Source of the DNA: Micromonospora sp. ALFpr18c
GTDB taxonomy: Bacteria > Actinomycetota > Actinomycetes > Mycobacteriales > Micromonosporaceae
Assembly (NCBI RefSeq): GCF_008868155.1
Contig: NZ_WBKR01000046.1
Span: 1-32,831, forward strand
DNA: 32,831 nucleotides
Direction of reading: 5' to 3'
The position numbers were made by a program, and so were the translations under genes. Positions 1 to 8,132 of the stretch are shown here, one piece after another; positions within the stretch are counted from its first letter, which is position 1; every line of letters starts with the position of its first letter. Below the pieces are notes generated by a model. The model was not told the origin of the DNA and searched no databases. It worked only from the letters and a program-made list of their open reading frames with translations.

Positions 1-347
1 CGTGCAGTCCTAGAGAAACTCCATGATCACCCTGAGGGCTTCACCCGCTTCAACCGCCTCCACATAGGCCAATCACCCGGCATCATCCCAGCTCACCGGC
101 TCGCCGAACGAGAACGCAACAGCCCTGCCCCGTCGTGGTGGTCCCGGTCCATTGGCCTGCGGAGCTACGGGGCCTTCGGTCGCACCACTTCTGCTTCGGT
201 GCCCAGCCGAGCCGACCACCTGCACCGGACGGTTGACCGCGAGTTCCCGCAGGTCAGCCGGCACTCAAGCGACTACGCAACAGCCCTGGCGCCAACCTGA
301 CCGGGCTTCATGTTGCGAGACGCCAGCAACCCAGCATCTTCCCGTCG
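1..347 (+). other. Edge region with an unrecognised open frame
   Basis: One plus-strand frame is open from base 1 to a TGA at 298-300 (99 codons, no start inside the window), so it could be the 3' end of a gene cut by the window edge. I do not recognise the product, it contains no conserved motif I can name, and its third-position GC is weaker than in the sure genes. The region lies next to a decayed transposase and may itself be debris. Nothing else with support is seen between 1 and 347. Confidence 0.2.
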
Positions 348-989
348 TCAACTAAAGATGGCGATCCGGTCGCCGTAGGCGAGGATCAGGGCGTTGAGGG
401 CCTTGGCCCAACCGTAGACCGGCCGGTGATACTCTCGCGGCCTGCTCGGTCGGGAAGTGCCCCCGCCGTCGGGCGGCCTGCCGGAACCGGGCGTTGAAGC
501 TCTCGATGATGTTGGTCGTGTAGAGGACTTTGCGGACCTCGTGGTCGTAGTCCAGGAACGGCACGAACTGCGGCCAGGAGGTCCGCCAGAGCCGGATCAC
601 GGCTGGGTACTGGTCACCGAACTCGGCGGCGAACGCCTGGAAACGGGCCTCCGCGGCGGCCACCGTGGGGGCCGTGTAGATCTCGCGTAGGGCGGGGGTG
701 ATTCTCTGCCAGTCCTTGCGGTTGGTGTATCGCAGTGACGCCCGCACGAGGTGAACGACGCACTGCTGATGCACCGCCTGCGGCCAGACCTGCTCGATTG
801 CGTCGGTCATGGCCTTGAGGCCGTCGGAGCAGACCATGAACACGTCCTCCACACCGCGGTTGCGCAGCTCGGTGAGGTAGCCGGCCCACTGCTTGGCGCC
901 CTCACCGCCGGTCCCGGCCCACATACCCAGCACGTCGCGTCCGCCCGCATCGGTTCAGGAAGCTGAGCAGTGGCCTTCTTGTCTGCCAT
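348..989 (-). pseudogene. IS256-family transposase remnant (internally deleted, frameshifted)
   Basis: The minus strand encodes recognisable pieces of an IS256-family (mutator-type) transposase. An N-terminal piece starts at the ATG at 987-989 and reads MADKKATAQLPEP, a typical start for this family. After about 18 codons it joins, out of frame, to the core that begins VLGMWAGTGGEGAKQW near 940. The roughly 150-170 residues expected between them are missing. The core keeps the family blocks CVVHL, YTAPT and TTNIIESFNAR followed by GHFPTEQAA. Near 435 a second lesion shifts the frame: the conserved end WAKALNALILAYGDRI is found in another frame and stops at 348-350. At least two lesions make it non-functional. 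I could not identify terminal inverted repeats with confidence. Confidence 0.85.
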
Positions 990-1172
990 GACGTGGTCCT
1001 TCCCGGACAGGATCAACGTCCTGTCCAACGGACCACACCCAGGTCAAACACGGAAATCTACGCAGTCCCATTCCCGGTGGCGGCGCCGCGATGCGCAGCG
1101 CACCCCCCTGGCCGGCACGACCAAAACTTCTGTCCGTTTGAGCAAAAGTTGGCGTCGGGATTGCCGAAGCTC

Positions 1173-1202
1173 TGGACAGGCGGAGCGGAACGCTCCTACT
1201 GT
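1173..1202 (+). promoter_or_regulatory. Candidate promoter of the ROK regulator operon
   Basis: TGGACA (1173-1178) and TACTGT (1197-1202) are separated by 18 bases and resemble -35 and -10 boxes of a housekeeping sigma factor. They lie about 65 bases before the GTG start of the ROK gene. The match is imperfect and no transcript data support it. The -10 box abuts the dyads at 1200-1236, which would suit autoregulation. Confidence 0.35.
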
Positions 1203-1236
1203 GTCGGACACAACACATCGGCATTGCGTCGATGTG
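1200..1236. promoter_or_regulatory. Two adjacent dyads, candidate ROK operator
   Basis: Two inverted repeats lie back to back just before the regulator gene. The first is TGTGTC-G-GACACA (1200-1212). The second is CACATCG, nine bases, CGATGTG (1214-1236), with perfect 7-bp arms. Their position over the presumed transcription start suggests an operator for the adjacent ROK protein. ROK repressors commonly bind such dyads; the assignment here is an inference from position. Confidence 0.4.
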
Positions 1237-1265
1237 AACGAGTCCGATGACGAGGTGAGTCCCCG

Positions 1266-2444
1266 GTGCGCACCGTCGACCCCCTGCACGTGCGACTGTT
1301 GCGGTTGCTCCGCGACGAGGGGGCCGTCTCCCGCGCCGAGCTGGGCGACCGGCTTCAGATGCCGCGCCCGCGCCTGCTGGCCGAGCTGGATCGCCTGGTC
1401 GCGTTGGGCTATGTCGCCGAGGCCGGCCTCGCCGCCTCCCGGGGTGGCCGCCGCTCCACGCTGGTCGAGCTGAACCCGAACCTGCGTTTCGCCGCCGTCG
1501 ACCTGGGCGCCAGCTCGATGGACGTCGAGGTGGTCAACGGTCGCCTCGAACCGGTGGCGCACTACGCCGAGCCGGCCGACATCCGCAACGGTCCGAAGGT
1601 GACCCTGCAACGGGTCAACGAGCTGCTGCACAAGGCCCGGGTCGACGGGGCGTACGAGCGACTGGACGCGGTGGGCATCGGCGTACCCGGGCCGGTGAGC
1701 TTCCGCGACGGCGTTCCGGTGTCGCCGCCGATCATGCCGGGTTGGGACCGGTTCCCGGTCCGCGAGCTGCTCAGCCGGGAGCACGGCTGCCCGGCGGTGG
1801 TCGACAACGACGTCAACATCATGGCGATCGGTGAGCGTCACGGCGGTGTCGCCCACTCGGTGGACGACTTCCTCTTCGTGAAGATCGGCACCGGGATCGG
1901 CTGTGGCATCTACCTCACCGGTGAGGTCTACCGGGGCACCGACGGCTGCGCCGGGGACATCGGCCACATCCAGGTCGACGCGCACGGTCCGATGTGTTCG
2001 TGCGGCAACGTCGGCTGCCTGGAGGCGCTGTTCAGCGGCGCGGCACTGGCCAAGGACGCCACCGCCGCCGCCCGCAGTGGGGTGTCGCCGGCGTTGGCCG
2101 AGCGGATGGCCCAGGGTGGCGTGGTCACCGCGTTGGACGTCGCGGAGGGCGCCGTCGAGGGCGACGTGACCTGCATCCAGCTGATCCGTGACGGTGGACG
2201 GCGGGTCGGCGGCGTGCTCGCCGGCCTGGTCAGCTTCACGAACCCGTCGATGATCGTGATCGGCGGCGGGTTGGCCCAGCTCGGGCACATCCTGCTCGCC
2301 GAGATCCGCAGCGTGGTCTACCGCCGGTCGCTGCCGCTGGCCACCGGCAATCTTCCCGTCGTGCTGTCCGAGCTTGGTGGTCGCGCCGGCGTCGCCGGTG
2401 CCGCCGTCCTGGCCAGCGACGTCGCCTTCGGGGAAGCCGCATGA
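1266..2444 (+). CDS. ROK-family transcriptional regulator
   Basis: A 392-residue protein of normal ROK regulator length. Residues about 1-60 form a winged helix-turn-helix (ending in a GGRRST segment) that would bind DNA. The rest is a ROK sugar-kinase-like domain with VDNDVN, GTGIGCGI and the zinc-binding signature CSCGNVGCLE around residues 240-250. Such proteins usually repress sugar uptake and catabolic operons and respond to a sugar or sugar phosphate. The start is the GTG at 1266 preceded by a GAGGTGAG ribosome site. The next gene, a sugar ABC ATPase, begins 37 bases downstream, so the regulator probably heads the importer operon. Whether it acts as repressor or activator, and its ligand, cannot be read from the sequence. 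Confidence 0.93.
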   Translation: MRTVDPLHVRLLRLLRDEGAVSRAELGDRLQMPRPRLLAELDRLVALGYVAEAGLAASRGGRRSTLVELNPNLRFAAVDLGASSMDVEVVNGRLEPVAHYAEPADIRNGPKVTLQRVNELLHKARVDGAYERLDAVGIGVPGPVSFRDGVPVSPPIMPGWDRFPVRELLSREHGCPAVVDNDVNIMAIGERHGGVAHSVDDFLFVKIGTGIGCGIYLTGEVYRGTDGCAGDIGHIQVDAHGPMCSCGNVGCLEALFSGAALAKDATAAARSGVSPALAERMAQGGVVTALDVAEGAVEGDVTCIQLIRDGGRRVGGVLAGLVSFTNPSMIVIGGGLAQLGHILLAEIRSVVYRRSLPLATGNLPVVLSELGGRAGVAGAAVLASDVAFGEAA

Positions 2445-2481
2445 CGCTGACCGAGATTCCGTCGTGAGCGAGGAGGAGACC

Positions 2482-4086
2482 GTGGCCCTGCCCGAGGAGA
2501 CCACCGCCACCGACCCGGCCGAGGTCGGCGTCGAGGCGCCGCTGGTCGAGGCTCCGCCCGACACCGTCGCGGGCGAGGTGGTCCTGCGCCTCACCGACGT
2601 GGTCAAGACCTTCCCCGGGGTACGCGCCCTCGACGGTGTCCAGCTTGAGGTACGCGCCGGCGAGGTGCACTGCCTGCTGGGGCAGAACGGCGCCGGCAAG
2701 TCCACCCTGATCAAGGTGCTGTCCGGGGTGCACCAGCCGGATGCCGGGCAGGTGCAGTGGCGCGGCGAGCCGGCCACCTTCGCCAATCCGCAGGCCGCGA
2801 TGAAGGCCGGCATCGCCACCATCTACCAGGAACTCGACCTCGTCGAGGACCTGTCGGTCGCGGAGAACGCCTTTCTCGGTCACGAGCACCGCCGGTTCGG
2901 GTTCGTCCGGCGGGGCCGGATGGCCCGGCAGACCCGGCAGATCCTGAGCCGGCTCGGCCACGGCGAGATCCCGCCGGGCCGGATGGTCCGGTCGCTGCCG
3001 GCCGCCGGTAAGCAGATCGTCAGCATGGCCCGGGCGCTGTCGCACGAGGCCCGACTGATCATCATGGACGAGCCGAGTGCGGTGCTGGCGCACGACGAGG
3101 TCGGCAACCTGTTCCGGATCATCCGGGAGCTGACCGCGCAGGGCATCGCCGTCATCTACATCTCCCACCGCCTGGAGGAGATCCGCGAGATCGGCGACCG
3201 GGTCACCGTACTCAAGGACGGCCGGACCACGGCGGCGAACCTGCCGGCGCGCGACACCCCGACCCGCGACCTGGTCAGCCGGATGACCGGCCGGACCATC
3301 GAGTACGTCTTCCCGGACCGCCCCGTCGACGAGGGCGCCGGCGCCGACCTGCTCCAGGTGGAGGGGCTGACCCGCACCGGAGAATTCGCCGACGTCTCGC
3401 TGAACGTGCGGGCCGGGGAGATCGTCGGCATCGCCGGCCTGGTCGGCTCCGGTCGTTCCGAGCTGCTGGAGACCATCTACGGCGCCCGCCTCGCGGAGGC
3501 CGGCTCGGTGCGGATGGACGGGAAGGTCCTGCGTCCCGGCGTCGGCGCGGCGGTACGCGCCGGCATGGGCATGGCCCCGGAGGAACGCAAGAGCCAGGCG
3601 CTGCTGCTCGGCGAACCGATCTACCGCAACGTCACGCTGGCCACCTTCGGCCGGTACGCGCGGCTCGGCTTCACCGACGCCGCCAAGGAACGCGCCGAGG
3701 CGAACCGGATCGCCGAGAGTCTGGAGCTGCGGCCCCGGGACGTCGACCGGCCGGTACGCACCCTGTCCGGCGGCAACCAGCAGAAGGTGGTGGTCGGCCG
3801 GTGGTTGCTCGGCGGCACCAAGTTGTTGCTGCTCGACGAGCCGACCCGGGGCGTGGACGTGGGTGCCCGGGCCGAGCTCTACCAGGTCATCCGGTCGTTG
3901 GCCGCCCAGGGTGTCGGGGTGCTGCTGGTCTCCAGCGAGGTGCCTGAGGTGCTGGGCCTGGCCGACCGGGTGCTGGTGATGCGGGAAGGGCGGGTCGTCC
4001 GCGAGGCCGCGGCCGGCGAACTCGACGAGAACACCGTGCTCGACCTCGTGATGGCGGGGTCCTTGATGGAAGGCGCACCGGCATGA
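2482..4086 (+). CDS. Sugar ABC transporter, double ATPase subunit (RbsA/MglA type)
   Basis: A 534-residue protein with two fused ABC ATPase domains, the layout of ribose, galactose and xylose importers. Domain 1 has Walker A GQNGAGKST and Walker B LIIMDEP, but its signature loop is degenerate (LPAAGKQ instead of LSGGQ). Domain 2 has the reduced Walker A GLVGSGRSE usual for this family, the signature LSGGNQQK and Walker B LLLLDEPTRGVD. It would energise import through the permease encoded next, with which it overlaps by 4 bases (ATGA). I chose the GTG at 2482 because AGGAGG lies five bases before it; a GTG at 2464 is possible. An acidic, low-complexity stretch of about 30 residues precedes domain 1. 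Substrate unknown. Confidence 0.93.
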   Translation: MALPEETTATDPAEVGVEAPLVEAPPDTVAGEVVLRLTDVVKTFPGVRALDGVQLEVRAGEVHCLLGQNGAGKSTLIKVLSGVHQPDAGQVQWRGEPATFANPQAAMKAGIATIYQELDLVEDLSVAENAFLGHEHRRFGFVRRGRMARQTRQILSRLGHGEIPPGRMVRSLPAAGKQIVSMARALSHEARLIIMDEPSAVLAHDEVGNLFRIIRELTAQGIAVIYISHRLEEIREIGDRVTVLKDGRTTAANLPARDTPTRDLVSRMTGRTIEYVFPDRPVDEGAGADLLQVEGLTRTGEFADVSLNVRAGEIVGIAGLVGSGRSELLETIYGARLAEAGSVRMDGKVLRPGVGAAVRAGMGMAPEERKSQALLLGEPIYRNVTLATFGRYARLGFTDAAKERAEANRIAESLELRPRDVDRPVRTLSGGNQQKVVVGRWLLGGTKLLLLDEPTRGVDVGARAELYQVIRSLAAQGVGVLLVSSEVPEVLGLADRVLVMREGRVVREAAAGELDENTVLDLVMAGSLMEGAPA

Positions 4087-5210
4087 GCGACGCGACTCCC
4101 TCTCCCACCGCGACACCGGAACGCCCGCGGCTTCCGGCGCAGTCGCCGCCGGTGGACCCGGCGAAGACGGCGGCGGCCAGTGACAAGGCGGCGGGCACCG
4201 GCCGGCTCTCCTGGTGGCGGGGGGACAGCGGCGACGGCGCCAAGCGAAACCTGGGCCTGATCGGTGTGCTGGCCGCGCTCATCCTGGTCGGCGCGATCAC
4301 CAAGCCGGACCTCTACGGCGACCCGACCTGGGTCTGGAACAACGTCCTGGCCATCCTCCAGCTCGCCTCGGTCGTCGGCGTGGTCACCGTCGGGATGACC
4401 TTCGTGATCATCGGCGGCGGCATCGACCTGTCGGTCGGAGCGATCGTCGCACTGGCCGGGGTCTGGTGCACCACAGTCGCCACCCAGAGCTACGGCGCCG
4501 GCGGCATGATCTTCACGGCCCTCGTGGTCGGCATCTGCGTCGGGCTGGTCAACGGCGTCCTCATCTCGTACGGCCGGCTGGTGCCGTTCATCGCGACGCT
4601 CGCGATGCTGGTGGCCGCCCGCGGCCTGGCGGCGTCGATCTCCAACAAGCAGACCCAGGTGTCGAGCAGCACGTTCATCAACGACATCGCCGCCCGCAAG
4701 GTGATCGGGATCCCGATCCTCGTCTACATCCTCGGCGCGGTGGTGGTGGCCGGCTGGATCCTGCTCAACCGGACGACCTTCGGCCGGCGCACCATCGCCG
4801 TCGGCGGTAACCCGGAGGCGGCCCGGCTGGCCGGCATCAACGTCCGCCGGCACACCATGCTGCTCTACGCGCTCTCCGGTCTCTGCTGCGGCATCGCCGC
4901 CATCATGCTCACCTCGCAGGCCACCTCGGCGCAGGCGGCGATGGCCAACCTGTACGAGCTGGACGCGATCGCCGCCGCGATCATCGGCGGGACGCTGCTC
5001 AGCGGTGGTCGGGGCACGGTCGTCGGCTCGCTGCTCGGCGTCATCATCTTCGCCACGATCACGAACCTCTTCGCCATCAACGGCCTCTCCATCGAGGCGC
5101 AGAACATGGTCAAGGGCGGCATTATCGTCGCCGCCGTCCTGATCCAGCAGTTCCAGTTCAAGTCCGTCACTCGGCTCCTCGCGCGGAACAGGGTCACCAC
5201 CGCAACCTGA
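4083..5210 (+). CDS. Sugar ABC transporter permease (RbsC type)
   Basis: A 375-residue, very hydrophobic protein of the branched permease family that serves ribose-type importers. After about 50 polar N-terminal residues, longer than usual, there are eight to ten membrane segments. The family block GMTFVIIGGGIDLSVGAIVA is present around residues 103-122, and the cytoplasmic loop contains GGNPEAARLAGI, the usual contact with the ATPase. Its ATG overlaps the stop of the ATPase gene, so the two are translationally coupled. It would form the membrane channel with the ATPase (2482-4086) and receive substrate from the binding protein (5309-6361). Confidence 0.93.
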   Translation: MSDATPSPTATPERPRLPAQSPPVDPAKTAAASDKAAGTGRLSWWRGDSGDGAKRNLGLIGVLAALILVGAITKPDLYGDPTWVWNNVLAILQLASVVGVVTVGMTFVIIGGGIDLSVGAIVALAGVWCTTVATQSYGAGGMIFTALVVGICVGLVNGVLISYGRLVPFIATLAMLVAARGLAASISNKQTQVSSSTFINDIAARKVIGIPILVYILGAVVVAGWILLNRTTFGRRTIAVGGNPEAARLAGINVRRHTMLLYALSGLCCGIAAIMLTSQATSAQAAMANLYELDAIAAAIIGGTLLSGGRGTVVGSLLGVIIFATITNLFAINGLSIEAQNMVKGGIIVAAVLIQQFQFKSVTRLLARNRVTTAT

Positions 5211-5308
5211 CGCACCGCACCGTTGTCCCTGGCGACGTCGAGAACTTCGACAGTGGCCGGGCCTCGCACACCCTCACCCATACAGAAACCGCTCCCAGGA
5301 GGTCGTTC

Positions 5309-6361
5309 ATGACCCAGCACAGTCGCGACCTGTCGCGCCGCCGGTTGCTCTTCGGTGGAGCCGCAGTGGGCGCCGCCACCCTGCTGACCGCCTGCACCAG
5401 CAACGAGACCCCGGCTGCCAGCACCCAGACCAAGGCCGCCGGAAACAGCGAAGGCAACAACGCCCCGGGCAAGAAGGTCGTCATCGGCTTCTCCGCCCCG
5501 GCCGCCGACCACGGCTGGATGGGCGCGATCCACGCCAACGCCAAGGCCCAGGCCGCCGCCTACTCGGACGTGGAGTTCAAGGAGGTCGACGGTGGGTCGA
5601 ACTCCGAGGCCCAGCGCTCCACGCTCGGCACGCTGATCGCCCAGAAGCCGGACATCATCGTCGTGCTGCCGCACGACGGCAAGGAGGTCAACGCCGTTGC
5701 CCTCCAGGCGATGCAGGCGGGCATCCCGATCGTGAACCTCGACCGGGCCTTCCCCGACGCGCTGGCCTCGCGGCTGGTCATCAAGGGCGACAACTACGGC
5801 ATGGGCGTCTCCGCCGGGCACTTCATCGGCAAGCAGCTCAAGGACAAGGGCGTCGCCAACCCGGTGATCGGTGAGATCGCCGGTCTGGAGATCCCGCTGA
5901 CCGTCGAGCGCAGCGCCGGCTTCGCCGCGGCCCTGGCGACCTACGGGTTCAAGGTGGGCAACCGCCGCTCGGCCGAGTTCACCTCGGACAGCGGTCAGCG
6001 CGAGGCGGCCCAGCTGCTCCAGGCGCTGCCGAAGATCGACGCGATCTGGAACCACGACGACGACCAGGGCATCGGTGTGCTCGCGGCCATCAAGCAGGCC
6101 AACCGGTCGGAGTTCTTCATGGTCGGTGGCGCGGGGTCCAAGCTCGCGATCGACGCCATCAAGGCGGACAACACCGTGCTCAAGGCGACGGTCACCTACA
6201 ACCCGTCGATGGCGTCCTCGGCGGTCTCGCTCGCGCGGCTCATCGCGCAGGGTCGGGGCCTGGGCGACCTGACGGAGCTGCAGGTGCCCAAGGAGGTGAC
6301 CCTCGCCTCCGAGACGATCACCAAGGAGAACGCGAGCAGCTACGACAAGCTCGGGTTCTGA
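5309..6361 (+). CDS. Sugar ABC transporter substrate-binding lipoprotein
   Basis: A 350-residue periplasmic-binding-protein type 1 (RbsB-like) protein. The N-terminus has a twin-arginine motif (SRRRLLF) and a lipobox (LTAC), so it is likely exported folded by Tat and lipid-anchored outside the membrane. After a linker rich in S, T, A and N, the binding domain starts at about residue 52 with KKVVIGFSAPAADHGW and contains DGGSNSEAQ and IWNHDDDQGIGV, typical ligand-cleft segments. The ATG at 5309 follows AGGAGG. A 98-base gap separates it from the permease gene; this gap holds a small dyad (GTCGA, five bases, TCGAC; 5237-5251). Such a hairpin may help raise the expression of the binding protein. 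The sugar cannot be assigned from sequence. Confidence 0.93.
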   Translation: MTQHSRDLSRRRLLFGGAAVGAATLLTACTSNETPAASTQTKAAGNSEGNNAPGKKVVIGFSAPAADHGWMGAIHANAKAQAAAYSDVEFKEVDGGSNSEAQRSTLGTLIAQKPDIIVVLPHDGKEVNAVALQAMQAGIPIVNLDRAFPDALASRLVIKGDNYGMGVSAGHFIGKQLKDKGVANPVIGEIAGLEIPLTVERSAGFAAALATYGFKVGNRRSAEFTSDSGQREAAQLLQALPKIDAIWNHDDDQGIGVLAAIKQANRSEFFMVGGAGSKLAIDAIKADNTVLKATVTYNPSMASSAVSLARLIAQGRGLGDLTELQVPKEVTLASETITKENASSYDKLGF

Positions 6362-6382
6362 CATACCGGGGGGAGACCCACC

Positions 6383-7591
6383 TTGTCCACGACAGACAGA
6401 GAACTGCGGATCGGCATGGTCGGTTACGCGTTCATGGGCGCCGCGCACTCACAGGCGTGGCGCACCGTGAACCGCGTCTACGACCTGCCGGCGCGGGCCC
6501 GAATGGCGCTGATCTGCGGCCGGGACACACCGAAGGTGGCCGAGGCCGCCGACCGGCTCGGCTGGGACGCGTACACGACGGACTGGCGTGACCTGATCAA
6601 CCGGGACGACATCGACGTGGTCGACGTCTGCACGCCGGGCGACAGCCACGCCGAGATCGCGCTCGCCGCGTTGGCCGCCGGTAAGCACGTCCTGTGCGAG
6701 AAGCCGTTGGCGAACTCGGTGGCCGAGGCACGGGCGATGACCGCCGCGGCGGAGACAGCCCGGGCCGCCGGGGTGCGGTCGATGTGCGGGTTCAACTACC
6801 GCCGGGTCCCCGCGGTCACGATGATGCGCCAGCTGGTCGCCGACGGACGACTCGGGGTGATTCGACACGTCCGAGCGACGTACCTGCAGGACTGGATCGT
6901 GGATCCGCAGTTCCCGCTGGTCTGGCGGTTGCAGAAGGACAGGGCGGGCTCCGGCGCGCTGGGTGACATCGGTGCGCACATCATCGATCTGACCCAGTTC
7001 GTCACCGGCCAGCGGATCACCGGGGTCAGCGCCGTCACCGAGACCTTCGTCAAGGAACGGCCGCTGCCGGCCGAGTCGAGCGGTCTGGCGGCCACGGTGG
7101 ACGGCGGCACGTCGCCCACCGGGCCGGTCACCGTCGACGACGCCGCGGTCTTCGTGGCCCGGCTGGACGGCGGCGCACTGGCCACGTACGAGGCGAGCCG
7201 CTTCGCCACGGGCCGCAAGAACGCCCTGCGGGTCGAGATCAACGGCTCGCTCGGCAGTGTGATCTTCGATCTGGAGCGCCTCAACGAGCTGGAGTTCTAC
7301 GACGCCACCCGGCCCGCCCTGGAACAGGGTTTCAGCCGGATCCTGGTGACCGAGGGCGATCACCCGTACATGTCGGCGTGGTGGCCTCCGGGTCACATCA
7401 TCGGCTACGAGCACTCCTTCACGCACGAGATGCGTGACTTCATCGAGGCGGTCGCCACCGGCGTCGACCCGACTCCATCCTTCGCCGACGCGTTGCAGGT
7501 CCAGCTCGTGCTGGACGCGGTGACCCGTTCGGCGGAGGTCGGTTCCTCCTGGACCGAGGTGGAGCCGACGCTGGCCGCGGTGGCCGTCTGA
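6383..7591 (+). CDS. Gfo/Idh/MocA-family NAD(P)-dependent oxidoreductase
   Basis: A 402-residue cytosolic dehydrogenase. The Rossmann fold shows GMVGYAFMGAAHS near the N-terminus, the cofactor and catalytic motif CEKPLANS at about residue 110, and GALGDIGAHIIDL at about residue 190, the family's substrate-binding block. Members oxidise hydroxyls of sugars, inositols and glycosides, often to 3-keto derivatives. The start is the TTG at 6383, 21 bases after the binding-protein stop and preceded by GGGGGGAGA; no better ATG is near. It is the last gene of the importer operon and probably acts on the imported compound or a product of the secreted enzymes at 16710-21673. Substrate and cofactor preference are unknown. 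Confidence 0.92.
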   Translation: MSTTDRELRIGMVGYAFMGAAHSQAWRTVNRVYDLPARARMALICGRDTPKVAEAADRLGWDAYTTDWRDLINRDDIDVVDVCTPGDSHAEIALAALAAGKHVLCEKPLANSVAEARAMTAAAETARAAGVRSMCGFNYRRVPAVTMMRQLVADGRLGVIRHVRATYLQDWIVDPQFPLVWRLQKDRAGSGALGDIGAHIIDLTQFVTGQRITGVSAVTETFVKERPLPAESSGLAATVDGGTSPTGPVTVDDAAVFVARLDGGALATYEASRFATGRKNALRVEINGSLGSVIFDLERLNELEFYDATRPALEQGFSRILVTEGDHPYMSAWWPPGHIIGYEHSFTHEMRDFIEAVATGVDPTPSFADALQVQLVLDAVTRSAEVGSSWTEVEPTLAAVAV

Positions 7592-7666
7592 CACTGACCA
7601 TCCGCGACGGCGGTGTGTAGGCACCGTTGTCGCCCGACCGGCTTTCCGGAGCCGACCGGCGAGGGA

Positions 7667-7694
7667 CCGGCCGCGGTTTGCGCCCCGCGGCCGG
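7667..7694. terminator. Hairpin 1, candidate terminator of the importer operon
   Basis: A perfect 10-bp inverted repeat, CCGGCCGCGG, with an 8-base loop (7677-7684), 75 bases after the oxidoreductase stop. No T-run follows. Actinomycete terminators often lack one, so termination is plausible but unproven. Confidence 0.5.
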
Positions 7695-7715
7695 GACGAG
7701 GTCGGCACCGGAGGG

Positions 7716-7749
7716 CGTGCGGCCGGGCCGTACGGCCCGGTGGCGCACG
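7716..7749. terminator. Hairpin 2, perfect 18-bp palindrome with flanking arms
   Basis: 7723-7740 is a perfect palindrome (CCGGGCC-GTAC-GGCCCGG), extended by CGTGCG (7716-7721) and CGCACG (7744-7749) after small bulges. It could be a transcription terminator or a dimeric protein-binding site. It is the second of four hairpins in this noncoding stretch. Confidence 0.4.
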
Positions 7750-7763
7750 AGCAGAACGGTTGT

Positions 7764-7800
7764 CCGGTGTGGCCGGACCGGGATTCCCCGGCCGCACCGG
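7764..7800. repeat. Hairpin 3, 13-bp inverted repeat
   Basis: Arms 7764-7776 and 7788-7800 are complementary over 13 bases with one G-U pair and an 11-base loop. No T-run follows. It continues the series of hairpins between the sugar locus and the ebo-type operon; function unknown. Confidence 0.4.
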
Positions 7801-7902
7801 AGGACCGCCACCATTCCCGGCGATCCGGAGGACCTGACGGTTCCGCCGGCCTGAGACGTCCGGTCGAGGCATGCCAACGCCCTGACCGGCCGGATGCGGG
7901 GG

Positions 7903-7934
7903 AGGCAGGGTCGAGACGCCGACCGACCCTGCCT
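7903..7934. repeat. Hairpin 4, perfect 11-bp inverted repeat
   Basis: AGGCAGGGTCG (7903-7913) and its exact complement (7924-7934) enclose a 10-base loop. It lies about 200 bases before the first gene of the ebo-type operon. It could be a terminator protecting that operon from read-through, or a leader structure if transcription starts further upstream. Confidence 0.4.
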
Positions 7935-8056
7935 ACCAGCCCCGTCTGCCCGCACCCGCACCGGGAACCGGTCCGGCGTCGTCGCCGCCGACGCCGACGT
8001 CGGACCGGGTGCCGTCCCGGTGCGAGGCGGGCGGGCGGGGCCCATCCGCCCAGGGC

Positions 8057-8102
8057 GTATCTTTCCGAACAATATTCTGATATTCCTATATTTAATTACA
8101 CC
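8057..8102 (+). promoter_or_regulatory. AT-rich leader with three ATATT repeats, candidate ebo operon promoter
   Basis: In a genome of about 70% GC, these roughly 45 bases are mostly A/T. ATATT occurs three times at exact 8-base spacing (8072-8076, 8080-8084, 8088-8092). TATATT at 8087-8092 could serve as a -10 box about 40 bases before the ATG at 8133; no good -35 box is seen. The regular spacing also fits a site for a DNA-binding protein or a nucleoid protein. The gene's ribosome site GGAAGGAG (8121-8128) follows. Confidence 0.4.
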
Positions 8103-8132
8103 GACGGTTCCTCCTGAACGGGAAGGAGCACC

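Noticed and set aside
152..355. Short plus-strand open frame at the left edge
   Set aside because: No ribosome site, no motif, and it runs into the transposase remnant; the composition does not look coding.
1044..2822. Long open frame on the minus strand opposite the ROK gene
   Set aside because: It mirrors a well-supported gene; its protein is rich in H, D, R, G and P with no family motif, typical of a shadow in GC-rich DNA. The same holds for the long minus-strand frames at 2236-4116, 16644-19517, 19268-21625, 24573-26867 and 28701-30164.
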